Shown here in pieces: positions 23,560 through 35,169 of a stretch of DNA of 64,000 bases. Below the pieces are notes generated by a model. The model was not told the origin of the DNA. It did not search any database and worked only from the letters and a program-made list of their open reading frames with translations. Each line of letters starts with the position of its first letter. Positions within the stretch are counted from its first letter, which is position 1. The stretch comes from Saururus chinensis (Eukaryota; Streptophyta; Magnoliopsida; Piperales; Saururaceae). The stretch spans positions 5,384,968 to 5,448,967 of the forward strand of contig CP141141.1 in assembly GCA_035235625.1 (NCBI GenBank), read 5' to 3'. Both the position numbers and the translations under genes were made by a program.

Positions 23560-25830
23560 GACGTTTGATGGCGAGCACACGACGGTGGCGGCGTCGGTGG
23601 CGGAGTCGGCGGTCAACATCATTGCCTAGCTGAGAGAGCTGCTGTCCCGAGGTTTAGGAAGCGCCGGAACTACACACGGCCAAAAGGGATGTCAAAATCA
23701 ACGCGGCAAAATCCGCAATCCACGGTGGCACACTAGGGGCGGCCGGGAGAAAGATCGTGCCAACGAGTGGCAGGTGCGACCGAAAGGCAGGGTGTACTCA
23801 CTAAAATTCGACCAGCGGTTGAAAAATACACAACGGGTCACAAGACGTCGAAATTGGCCGTGGACAGCACCCAACGGCATCGATTTCACGTTTACCAGGG
23901 CCCACATAAGGGCGGAGGGCGACACTCAAGGATGGAGGAGACTGATGGAGGACTCCGATGTCAACTCCAGATGATGGCAGAGCCATCTGACGGTCGGGCG
24001 GCGCCAAAGCGGCACTAATACCCTAACCCGCACGCGCGGCTACTTGCACACGCGGCCAAGGGAAGAGGGGAGGGCTAGACGGTGTCGGCCCAAAACTCAG
24101 AAGGGCGGTAGGGCCATGCCCAAGGGTGGTGATCAGCAATATGGCCTTTGCCGTTGCCATGCCGAGGCAGGCCAACTAGAGGCCAATCGGCGTCCGGTGA
24201 GGGTAAGACGGTCAAAGGGCAACACGTGGTGCTCTCTATAGAGCGGTCAGACACAATCGGCAGAGGGGAACTTGGCCCATGCCGAAAGAAGAGGGGCGAT
24301 GCCGCACTAGGGCGGCCAGCCATCCCCAGGCTGAGACCCGCCACACTAAGGTGGTCAAAGGGTGTTCGACATCCAACGATGCCCGATGGCCCATAACGGG
24401 TGGAAAACCCTAGGGGCACAACGGCGAACAGGGGTTTACTGGCAGCTCTGGTCCGTGACGCCAGGGCCCTAGTAACCGGGCGGAGCTGGGTGGAGGCGGC
24501 TACACCAATGCCGCTAGGCCGAGGCTAGCCGACCATAAGCTCACCACCAGTGCGGCCACAATTCCCTTCAAACCAAAACAGGGAAGAGGGACCGACTGGG
24601 GGAAACCAACCCAGGCGGAGCGGCTGTGGGGGCGGTAGACCTGGCTAGGGGCGGTCCTACCGTCATCATCCCAAGGCTGGTCGGCAAGAGGCGAGCCAAA
24701 GGCTGGCTCTCGCCGGCACAGCCCCCAAAGTCCGTCACAGACAGAAATAGGAGAGATGCGGGGCAAATCAAATCGGGCCGAGGCGGTGCCAAGGAGGCGG
24801 CTTGGACATCTCTTGGCCGGTGGTCAGCCTTGCAGTCACTGGACCGCGGCTAGCCGGACGGAGGCCGGGCGGAGCCGTCTTCGGCCAAAGGCAGCAACTT
24901 CCGGGCTCTGTTCCACCAAAACCAAACGTCGGCGGAACAAGTGAAGGCATCTGGCCGGAGGAGAAATGCACAGGGGCGGAGGTGGAGGTGGAGCTGACCG
25001 GTTGGGGGCTGTCCCTGGCCATCGCCAGGCTGGGGCGGAACCCACGGTGGCCGGATGGCCACTGCCGGCCATCACCGGCGGCGACAAGGCCCAGAACAGA
25101 GGGGCGTCGTCGGTTCGGTGAAAAACAGAGCACTGGCGAAAATGGGAGGAGAGGATGGGGCTGCGGAACGGAGGCCCTCCGGGCCGGGAGGGATGGCCTC
25201 CCGCCGTCGCCGGCCTAGGGTGGAGCCGTGGCCGGCCGGCCAGCCCTTGGCGGCCCACGGCGGCGGCTCAAATCGGATCACAGTGAGAGAAGGACAGAGA
25301 CTGTTTACCGGGGAAAACCAAAGGGAGGAGCCGGCGGAACTGGCCAGGGCGGCGGCCCTGCCGTCGCCAGCCTGAGGCTGGCCGGACGGAGGCTGGACGG
25401 AGCCCCTCGGCCATCGCCGGCACCGCCACAGCACCAAACAGAAAAACTGTGGCAGAAACGGGAAAACAGGGGAGAGGCGGAGCAGAGGTCGGGGCGGCGG
25501 AGGAGGACCACTGGGGCCGAGAGAGGTGGCCTCCCGTCGTCGCCGGCCCAAGGCGGGGCCATAGCCGGCCGGCCAGGCCTTTCCGGCTCGTGGCGGCGGC
25601 GGAACAGCACAAAACAAAGAGGGAGAAGGCTCACCGGGGGAGGAGGCGGCGCGGCCGTCGGCGGCCGGGGCGGTGGCCCCTTGGCGTCGCACCGCCGGGG
25701 CGGAACTGATGGTGGTGGCCCGGCGGCCCACTGGCGGCCGCCGGAGAGAAGAGTGCAGAATGGGGGGGAGGTGGTTCTCGCTGCTTCCAGAACTGGATCG
25801 GGCGAGCCCGAGCCCGATCCTGTTCATTAT
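23560..25830. other. GC-rich block inside LTR-like element 2
   Basis: A sharp rise in G+C over about 2.3 kb, dominated by GGCCGG, GGCGG, GCCGTCGCC words. It contains internal mosaic repeats, for example a GTCGCCGGCC unit at about 25191 and 25525 (offset 334) and a GCCGGACGGAGG unit at 24853 and 25381 (offset 528). Long open frames on both strands encode Arg/Pro/Gly/Ala-rich strings without a recognisable domain; they are explained by GC content (few stops). No gene is called. Confidence 0.7.
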
Positions 25831-26176
25831 TATTTTTTTTTTCTCACTTATCCTCTGCAGTTCCGTTCTTCAACGATTTTTCGCGTTAGAACGCGTGTCC
25901 AGGCCCGTGGCCCACGACTGACTCGAGACCCGGCTCTACGGGTACGTATACCGAGGTCAAGTACGCCAAAGCGTCACAATATATCGCTGAAAATGATCAG
26001 ATAAAAATAGCAGAAAAATCGTAATAAAATCTGGGACGTTACAACATGCATGAAAATTTTGCCGGTGGCAAGAGGGCTGTGAGCGCTGGTGTTTACTGTC
26101 TAATATGAAGTATGCCAAGTATCTTCCCTCCCCTATTCATGGATATATTCGTCTGCAGAGGAAAGTCATTCCATTA

Positions 26177-26620
26177 ATTGTTCGAAAACTTTTTGGAGGT
26201 TGTGTGGCGGGGGGTACCCTGACAAAAAAACTGCATAATACGGGGAGTAAGCGTCCTTGTCAATTTCTGTATATTGTGGCAGTGACCTCTCCCCGTCAGA
26301 AACCATACAGAAGGTTTCAAACCCATTCGAAAACCTTTTGGAGGTTGCATTGAGGGGGTACCCTCGCCATATCAAACTGCATTATATGGGGACCTTTGGT
26401 CCCTGTCAATTTCTGCATGTTGTGGCGGTGACATCTCCCTACCAAAGCCCATCCATAAGGTTTCAAAAGTTCGAAAACCTTTTGGAGGTTGCATGGTGGG
26501 GGGTACCCCCTGCCACATCAAATTTCATGATAAGGTGACCAAAGGTCGTCGTCAATTTCCACATGTTGTGGTAGTGACACCTCCCCACCAAAACCCATCC
26601 AGAAAGTTTCTGCAATTTTG
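26177..26620. repeat. Tandem repeat, period about 145 bp, three copies
   Basis: Units begin TTCGAAAACNTTTTGGAGG at 26181, 26326 and 26470 and share GGGGGTACC, GTCAATTTC and GTGACNTCTCCC. Copies are diverged but collinear. Unit size is satellite-like; only three copies are here. Confidence 0.85.
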
Positions 26621-26865
26621 ATGAGCTATTTAGTAATTTGCATCATAAATAACGAAATATAGCAATGGAAATCATGGAAAATGGATTACACAACTAGTTC
26701 TGCAATGGAATTTGATTTAACGGAATAGAGACGCACGAGAAGAAATGAGGGGGGAGAAACGGAGGGGAAGTGCAATGGAACAACAAGGTGAGGGAGAAGA
26801 AGGAGCACATGCCAGAGGGGGAGATGAAATAAGAGTTCAAAAAGAGTGAATGGGAGAGGAGGGGA

Positions 26866-27015
26866 GAAGGTGGGGGGGGGGGGGAGTGGGGGTTTTAAGT
26901 AAAAAATAATTTTAAGTTAGGTTGGGGTGTAAATGAGTACTTTTTTTTGGGTGTATAAAATATGGGGGGGCTTGAGTAAATTGGGGGGGCAGGGGGGGAA
27001 TAGTCGCTTTCTTAA
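26866..27015. repeat. G-rich tracts and inner part of the right inverted-repeat arm
   Basis: Runs of G at 26871-26884 and repeated G7-G8 tracts to 27000. The segment 26,940-27,015 matches 20,966-21,060 in reverse. The G runs could form G-quadruplexes on the + strand (inference). Confidence 0.55.
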
Positions 27016-27457
27016 AATTCTTGTGTAGTCAATGTCACAATAGAAAACATAGTATGATATATCATGGTTGAAGAATACGATAGGAAATATTACATGTAAT
27101 TGACTACATGATATAATGTAGGGTAAAATATGCATAGTGTAATGAGTGGGCAACAATACGATAGGTGATTCCTGCGTCATATCGACAACACAATACAATC
27201 ATCTTTATAATTTATTCTGAGATGATATATCATGTAGGTCTTCAAGCATATAATAATTTAGGCCCCGAGTATTGCTCCCTACCGGCCTAGATGTAAGATG
27301 TCTAGACATGGAACAATTTGTACGTGGTAAAGACAAGTGAGAGAAGAAGGTTGTTCATCGAATGCACATGTTTTATATTGACACATTTCATCATAAATTT
27401 ACCTATAGAACATATGGTACTAGTTAGAATGCACAAGTTTTATGTTGTCACATTTCA

Positions 27458-27884
27458 AAAAATCTTTCAACATGTTGTACTATCTCTTGTGTGTCCAAAA
27501 ATGATATGAAGCTTCCATATGTAGGTGTTTGCAGAATTGGGCTAAGGGTCTCCCTCATATAACCTGGTCATATTAGATGTTTGGAAATACACCTTCTCCT
27601 TCCCCTTAAAATCATTTGTTTTAAGTAACTTAAACTCATCAAAACCAAACAATTATTTTGAACATTCATAATTTATATCTACAAATGGATATTAAAAAAA
27701 TATTTCATCAAAACTACCAACTTACAGTTGGCAATTGCCCACTTTCAATTGGAAAGTCTATGAGAGCATGGTCATTTTTCAGTGCACTCTCTCTCACATG
27801 TACATTGGTCTAATAGTGTAAAATTACATTTCCTCGTTTATTTCTGCCAAACCCGCTATTGTGAGGTCTAATTTTGCAAATCCT
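27458..27884 (-). repeat. Right arm of the large inverted repeat
   Basis: Reverse complement of 16,877-17,291 (diverged but continuous). The outer boundary is near CAAATCCTT in both arms. With the two LTR-like insertions (8.26 kb) removed the whole structure would be about 2.75 kb. No 9-bp or other target duplication was recognised at the edges. Confidence 0.7.
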
Positions 27885-28179
27885 TTGATGGTTGTAGGTT
27901 GGGTAAGCAAAAATAGAGGTAAAAAAAAGGGAAGCAAACTTGGAGGCAAAAGAGGGATGGGGAGATGAAAATATCACGATATACCCAAGCTCCGCCTACA
28001 CTGTCATGCACACTTCTAATTAGCTCAGCCCAATGGCCAAATGGTCACTCTAACTGTTTCTAAAAGCCTTGACAATATCTTCAAAAAATTGCTCTCAATT
28101 TCTGAGAGGACCCTATCAATCAACACCCTTTTCTTTTTCTTTTTTTACACTCGGGGCTATTTAGTTATAGGTATAAATA

Positions 28180-28380
28180 TACTCCCTCCGTTCTATATAA
28201 ATAGCTACATTTGAAAAAATGGTAATTGTTATTGAATGGTGAAACCCACATTTAAGAAAAAATAAGCTTGTGATACTCTTTTTAAAGTACCCAACCACTT
28301 AAATTTAACAAAATAGAGCTATTAACATGTAACAAACTTTTTTCCCCAAATGGAGCTATTAATTTAGGATGGAGGGAGTT
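28180..28380. mobile_element. Stowaway-like MITE (about 200 bp)
   Basis: TA then CTCCCTCCGTTC...AATAGCTAC at the left, and reversed CTCCCTCCATCC...AATAGCTCC at the right: the terminal inverted repeats and TA target of Tc1/mariner-derived Stowaway MITEs. The interior carries AAGTGGTTGGGTAC-type words shared by the other long copies in the window. Confidence 0.85.
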
Positions 28381-28383
28381 TTT

Positions 28384-28926
28384 TTTGTTGTTGTAGTTGT
28401 TTACCCAATTTTAGGGTTAGCTAGGTTTTCAACTTGAAATTAGATTTTGGTCATAGGCTTTGTATCTGACATAGATTTTGTAAAATTTATAATTTAACCA
28501 AGATAGGATTCAACTCGGTGAGATTGGCTGGTCTAAATATGGATTCAGACTTTTGTAGAGATAGAAACACCCCCACTCACTACATTGGAAAAGTAGGCCT
28601 CCATAACTTCCAACTAGGAGTACAAAAGGGACTAAACATTAGGCATCACAAGGTTTTAATTTTTCTTACCCAGTTAGGACCCATTTTCCTTTAATTTTCT
28701 ACCTTTTCATTTATACATGATTAATTTATTTTTGGGTCTAAATAACCCTAATATGCAATTATATCATAATTTATCAAATATATGACAAAATAATACTAAA
28801 CCTATGAGATATGAATTCACATGCTTCTACATAACAGTGGAAATGTGAGGCTTATTATTTTCAATCCATAGTCATGATGAGTGATTCACAACCATGGAGT
28901 TTTCTCGTGGAGAACAACTTGTACGT
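28384..28926. other. Intergenic DNA, no gene seen
   Basis: AT-rich stretch without recognised features. Confidence 0.35.
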
Positions 28927-29023
28927 ATTCCACCCTTCATCTCACATTAATAGTCCTATTTAATTTTTATTTTAGTTTATTTTAAAAATCAAGTAGGACT
29001 ATAAAAGTGAGATAGAGGGGCAC
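28927..29023. mobile_element. Short Stowaway-like MITE (about 97 bp)
   Basis: TTCATCTCACATTAATAGTC and its reverse ACTATAAAAGTGAGATAGAG form a near-complete foldback. Same family as the short copies at 41,774 and 58,026. Confidence 0.7.
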
Positions 29024-29217
29024 TATTGTTATTAAAAAAAACAACTCTAAGTGGAGGCAAGCATCTGCCCATAATTATTGATATATGACTAAAATACAAC
29101 GATGTTGTAAGCCCTAATCAATTGAAAGAAAAATACTGATATTTTAGCATTGATGGATGCCTTTTAAGTGTTAAGGTGTAATTAGAGGTAGTTAGGGGCT
29201 AATTGATTAGAGAAAAG

Positions 29218-29421
29218 TATACTCTCTCTATCCTATATTAATAGCTCCATTTGGCAAAAAAATTATTCCATATTAATAGCTCTATTTTGTTCAATTTAAG
29301 TAGTTGGGTACTTAAAAAAGAGTATCATGAACTTATTTTCCCTTTTCTTAGATATAGTTTCACTATTTAGTAAAACTACCATTTTTCTAAATGTAGCTAT
29401 AGATATTTAATATTGGACAGT
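29218..29421. mobile_element. Stowaway-like MITE (about 200 bp)
   Basis: Starts TACTCTCTCTATCC, AATAGCTCCATTTGG; ends ATGTAGCTATAG...ATATTGGACAG. Interior collinear with the copy at 28,180. Confidence 0.75.
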
Positions 29422-29981
29422 GTCATAACTAATTTGGTATAAAAAATAACAATGAGGGTGTTTAATCTTTGAGAGGGGAAGGATGGAGGATGGTGTTTAT
29501 TTCACCTAGCTCAAATGTTGGCTAGCCTGCCTTTCACTATCTTCTTACTAGGGCGCCAACTACTGTGTTCCATCGCCACCTTCACCTAGAGAGAATAATT
29601 TTTCCTAATAACATGAACTACTGCTTTAGTGTAAAATATAATTTTTGTTGCACATTACCCAACCAAAGAGCCAATATTCCATGTTCCTACTTCTCAACAG
29701 TAAATGTCATATTACCTCCTTTGAAACAAAACTGCCCTTAGGTTTTAAATAAACCCAATCCCCATACAAATCCTCATAAATGAAAAATTAATAGTGTGAT
29801 GTCATTTTGATGGAGATGATTGATCAGCAGCAAGGCAGAGTTTGCCGGCAGGAAATGACTCGGCGACCACTCATCGACGAGTCATCGAAAATAGTAAAAA
29901 CTAATTTTTTTCCATTATGGAAACTATTTTAGATGAAAAAGACTTCACTTTGGTCGATCCAATCACCCTTTAACCGCCATA
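29422..29981. other. Flank between MITE and Mutator-like element
   Basis: AT-rich DNA. The left end of the Mutator-like element probably lies here but I could not fix a terminal repeat. Confidence 0.35.
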
Positions 29982-32900
29982 ATGGAGATGAATGATATTT
30001 GCATCCATTACAATAGAGAAGTAGGCAATTATGGCATGTATGTAGGTGAAAATGCGTTGTTGATGAATATTGATCCGTCGGTGAGGTTCGGTGAGCTTCG
30101 GGTTCAAGTCAAAGAAAGGCTTGTCGTTAATGGTAATGTGACTTTGAAGTATTTGACTTCATCTTCTCAATCATCTATTTTGTATGAATTAGAAGACGAT
30201 GAAGACCTACAATCAATGTTTTCCATTCATAAGAATGTAAATAAAGAAGTGTTATCATTATATGTGAAAATAAAAGAACCCGACAAGGGTGATAAATCAT
30301 CGTAAGTGGAAAGGAACTAGACTGTGAATATAGATAAATCATCGGTAGATCAGCTCACCCCAGATTGAATGACGGATTGCTTATGAGAGTCAATAATATA
30401 CAATTCACCTGTGAAACAGTCAGGTAATAATGAATTTTAGATTACATGACATTATCCTTTATCATTACTTTATTATGTACTCGAACACATGATGTTTATA
30501 ATATCGTGTTCAACAAAAACATGATATTTATAATATTGCATAACTAATGATGCAAAATACAAAAGCAATATCTCACAAATTCTTGTTAGCTTATATACAA
30601 TAACACGACTTCAAATAATATTGTCCCATCAATAACATGATAAAATTTGTAAGCATGTAACCAAATACACGATGTTGAGTTATATTGCATATTGATTTAC
30701 ACGTCAATGTCCATTGCAGATTGGGAGAACTGGGAGATTTCAACTCAACAAATCCATGTCACACATCGTACAACATTCCAATGCCTACAAAACCTGTTAC
30801 AAAATCATTCATACTAGATTTGATAATTATGATCCCACATACAACCCGATAAATTACAATGACCAAGAATTTGAAGAAGTGTGGGGTGATATCCAATGGA
30901 ACAAGAATGATATAATTGACATGGAAAGTATGTCTGACCATGAAAAATTCGAACACAACGAGGTACCTATTAATATTGACGTTGAGGACGAGCCAGAGTG
31001 GGAGACAATTGACGATCTCAACTTGTTGGAACTAAATATTAGTGAGGGTGATGTAATAATTGGTAGTTTGCAAGCAAAAGACTACTAGAATCTACTCCAA
31101 TTGGGCGCACATTTCCTAAGCCTAGTACATTTCAAGAGGGTTTTGATAGACCTTGCAATAAAGGCAAATTTTACATATCAGGTTGTGGATGAGAACAATA
31201 AAATGTATGCCACAAAGTTCTCCAACCAATCTTGCAAGTGGTATATAAGGGCATCAAACATAGGAGATCATGTGACTGTGACAAGGCCCGACCATGCATA
31301 TGGAATGCAAAGGAAGTCTATCAACCATCCTTCAGCATCACAACTTTGGATTGGGAGAAAATGTTGCGGGCCATTGAAAGATTCAAATAGATATTACACC
31401 GAAAAGCATAGTAAGATATATTTCAAAGCACTAGGGTATAATTATGAACTATAAGAAATGCAGGTGTGCAGGTAAGGCACACTTAGGATATTTACAGAGT
31501 CTTGTTTATAAAAATATGACTTGTGAACATGACATGCTATAAGCCACACAAGGCTTATACAATCGTGTTTTTTTTTCTAAAACACGACTTGTTTACTTCT
31601 CATGTTACCATGAACATACTACTTATAACGTCCAGCTTTACAAAAAATACAACTAGTAATCTTTTCGTGTTCTTGAGAACATGAGTTGTTAACCTATTGT
31701 TTGATCTTTTTTAATGTTATACATAAAATCCTGTCATGTAGATAAAGCCCTATGTGATTTAATTGATAGGGACCCAGATAAATCCTATCGCATACTTCTT
31801 GCATATGAAATTCAGATAGGGGGATATAATTTTAAAAGAGTATTTAGGATATTTAGGTTGGTTATAAGAGCTTTTAGAATGACACTAAGACCATTGCTAA
31901 CTGTAGATGCAACTTTCTTGAAGAAAAAGTATCCCGGTCAGTTATTGATAGGAATTGCACTAGACGAGAACAATAATATGTTATGCATCGCAATTGCAAT
32001 GGTCGAGAATGAGTGTGAGAAAACTTGGAGCTGGTTTCTTGAATTACTCAGAAATTATCTATTTTCTGATCCTCCAGCCAAGGGTGAAACAATTGTTTCC
32101 GACAGAATGAAGGGTTTAACACATGCTATTAAGCAGTATTTTCCCTCTACACACCACATATGTTGCATTCGTCATATGACACTAAATATGTTTAAAAAAT
32201 TCAAAACAACTACCTAAAGAACCAGCTCCATGTGGTAGCTGAAACTTTGAAACAAAACATGTATGAGGACACAATGAACATCATTAAAGAACATAATCCT
32301 GAGGTATTTGCTTGGTTGGATAAGATAGGTGTATAGCATTGGGCTAATGTTGCATTTCTAAGCAAAAGATATGGGACATGACTCAAATAAGTTTGAAAGT
32401 GCTAATGTAATGTTAAAAAAGCTAGATCGATGCCTACTACTTGGTTAATTGAGCATACAAGGGAACACACAACCACACTCGTTGATAAACGTCAAGTAGA
32501 TGACCAAAATATGATTGAAGAGTTAACTCCATTTTCTTGTAAACACATTGAAAGTATAAGACAGAAGCAAGCCATGTGTATGTATTGCCAACATCAATGT
32601 ATGAATTCTAGGTTAACTCGCTATATCACTAGGTAAAATGTAAATAATGTTGTGTGTTTGTTCATACGTTACCCATAATAACGTGTATGTTTATGTCTTA
32701 AAATAACACGATAGTTGTGAGCATGCAACATGTGTTGATGGGTTGTGCTTTCAATAATACTATAATGCCACTTGTCATGCTCTCATTAACATGATATTCA
32801 TTCAATAGGATGTAGTGAATCTGGTCGAACATAGCTGCACGTGCAAAAAGTTTCAGCATATGGGGTTACCGTGTAAACATACAATTGCAAGAATTGATCA

Positions 32901-33235
32901 CAAACACTTCTATGTATCTGATTACTGTGAAAAATGATACTCCACATAAATATACAAAATGACATATTGAGAGCCATTATTCTCCATGATATATTGGCAC
33001 CAATGGGCATTGATTAGAGTTCTGCCTATATTCAACCCACCAATCCCACTCAAGCATAGGGGACGTCCAAGGATAAATGGGATAGAGTCATAACCAAGGT
33101 CAAAGTCCCACGCAAATGTGGAGCATATAAGCAGTTGGATCACAATCATAAATGTTGTGGCAATGCACAAGATAACCCTCCAAATGTGTCTACTGCTCCA
33201 AGTACAAGCCGAAGGAGGGTTAGGACAATGACATA
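29982..33235 (+). pseudogene. mudrA-like: mudrA-like transposase (MULE), degenerate
   Basis: Coding blocks in order: 29982-30305, a ubiquitin-like N-terminal region of MuDR proteins ('DICIHYNREVGNYGMYVG'); 30714-31088, acidic linker; about 31090-31454, MuDR DNA-binding (zinc-finger) domain ('AIKANFTYQVVDENNKMY', 'CKWYIRASN', then 'GMQRKSINHPSASQ' in the same block); 31714-32217, MULE DDE domain with the first Asp in 'LLTVDATFLKKKYPG', second Asp in 'TIVSDRMKGL' and 'HHICCIRHM'; 32809-32936, SWIM zinc finger 'CTCKKFQHMGLPCKH'; C-terminal 'RGRPRINGIES' near 33060. Stops at 31086 and 32214 and frame breaks between blocks mean it cannot make a full transposase as it stands. Some gaps could be introns (acceptor-like AATAG before 32809). 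Confidence 0.85.
32809..32938 (+). other. SWIM zinc-finger block of the transposase
   Basis: Reads 'VVNLVEHSCTCKKFQHMG' then 'LPCKHTIARID': the CxC...CxH ligands of a SWIM domain are all present. Too short a segment to stand alone; it is the C-terminal domain of the mudrA remnant. Confidence 0.8.
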
Positions 33236-33239
33236 AAGA

Positions 33240-35165
33240 TAGGGAACATTGATCGGGGTTGCCTTATCCACCCTTGTTCTATAGTTGAATGGAACAAATG
33301 TCATTCTTAGAATTTTGTAGTCATGTTCTTAGAAACATATGTTTGGATGAATGTCATGTTATCATATATAATAGTATGCACATATTGTGTTATCGATAAC
33401 TCAACCTAACTAGAGTTTGTGTTGCTGATAACACGATTTGTTGATCAATGTGTATTGTTCATATTGTCTAATGTATACATATCGTGTAATAAAAAACACG
33501 ATCAAAGGGATTATGTGTTACCAATTACACGATAAAGAAACGACTTACAATGAATATAACAAAAACATTTGTAACTTCTTGTATATTGTAAGAGAAATGG
33601 TGTAGAGATGCACTACATAAATAATTGTGATATTACATATTAAAAATTATTAATACAAAATTCTCTAAAAAGCGATAAATGATAATTCATTCAAATGAAT
33701 ATGTGATACTCTAATCCATCATATGTCTAAGAAATGAAAATGTTGTCTATCATGTTATCAATAACACGATTTAGAAACATGATCGTCGGGTGAAGTCACA
33801 TATCATGTTATTTACAACATTATAACTCTATTTCATGTTATCGATAATATGACAAAAACATTAACTTATTCATACCTAAATTACTCCAACACTTCAACAA
33901 TTTTTGATGCAACACACTAATTTTCAATGTCGCACTTACTTCATCTCTAGCTTCCTCTTGGCAAAGATAAAGCTTCAGATCCATGAGCAGCTAACTAGTC
34001 GGTGCCCACCTCCTACCCCTCTAAGGAACTTGGCCAGAGGTGGGTGCCTAATGCTCCAGAATCTTAGTCCATATCTAAAAGCAGCAAAGCGACTAGTGAC
34101 TGGCGATAAATCTAACTGTCGAAATATGAAAAGTGACTTGTGACCAATGACTGACAATATCCGATTGGCAACGGGTGACTGCCAACTGGCAATTGCGGAC
34201 TTGTTATATTAGGGAAATATAATCTTCATCTCACACCATCTATCTCCAAGAGCACAATCTCGTTAGTCATAAAAAGTATTGTAGACATTGGGACTTTGAA
34301 ATAACACATGGCTATGATTCGTCCACCTTCTAGGTAGATGTTAAGGATAGTGTCAAAGATTAATGGCAAGTATTGTCAAATAAATTTGCCAATTTGCCCC
34401 ATTAATCATCAACACCGCTCTTCTTATTTACCTCGAAGGTGGATGAGTCATAGTCGGGCATTGTTTCAATGTCTAGAAGAATTTTTTTATGGCTGACGAG
34501 ACCGTGCTCCTAGAAACAAATGGTGTGCAATAATTTACTTTGATATTATGACTCTTAAATGCCGTTTGAATTATGGATGTGCTTGAAATGTCAAATAAAT
34601 AGTTTTAATGTTGTCTACTTTTGTATTGTTGTTGTTTAGACTATGTATTCATCCACTACCTTTTTATATTTCTATTTTTGAAGTATACTACTAAAATGGT
34701 GTTCGTTTGGAGCTACGATTAATATTTTTATCCTTCATTATGCATGTTCAATTTTCCATGCTTGAAAGTCGGAAAGCTAAAGAGTCAAAATGTCATTCCC
34801 ATAATTTTGTAGTCATGTTCATTTAAACATGCTTTTTTTATAAATGTCATGTTATCGATGACACAACCTAACTAGAGTTTATGTTGTCGATAACACAATC
34901 TATTGATCAATTATACAAATTAACTAGAGTTTGTGTTATTGATAACACAACCTAACTAAAGTTCGTGTTGTCGGAAACATGATCAAAGGGATTATGTGTT
35001 ACCGATGACACAATAACAAATGCATTACAATGAATATAACAAAAAAAATTTCTTATCGCTTGTACATTGTAAGAGAGAAATGGCTTAGAGATGCACTATA
35101 GAAATAACTTTCATATCACATACTAAAAGAAAATATTAATACAAAATTATTGTATCATATTGAAC
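33240..35165. other. Interval between the converging MULE genes
   Basis: No coding block. Rich in the palindromic motif at 33.38-33.85 and 34.85-35.01 kb. The middle (33.9-34.8 kb) lacks it and holds unrecognised sequence, including a ACTGCCAACTGGCAATTG word near 34170. Confidence 0.5.
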
Positions 35166-35169
35166 AAAA

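Larger units (their letters stand above)
21131..26043. mobile_element. Solo-LTR-like element 2 (4.9 kb) with 5-bp TSD
   Basis: Starts TGTAACGCCCGAGATTTTT and ends AAATCTGGGACGTTACA, so its termini are also about 18-bp inverted repeats. Perfect ACATG duplications flank it (21126-21130 and 26044-26048). No gag, pol or second LTR was seen. Its head (AGTCCCATAAACAGTCT near 21380) matches the head of element 3. It contains the conserved hairpin near 21,580, several minisatellites (21.78-22.65 kb), and a GC-rich block (23.56-25.83 kb) near its end. Confidence 0.78.

Noticed and set aside
24500..26004. Long overlapping open frames on both strands (up to 258 codons) in the GC-rich block
   Set aside because: Low-complexity Arg/Pro/Gly/Ala strings, open on both strands because GC-rich DNA has few stops; no domain, and located inside an LTR-like element.
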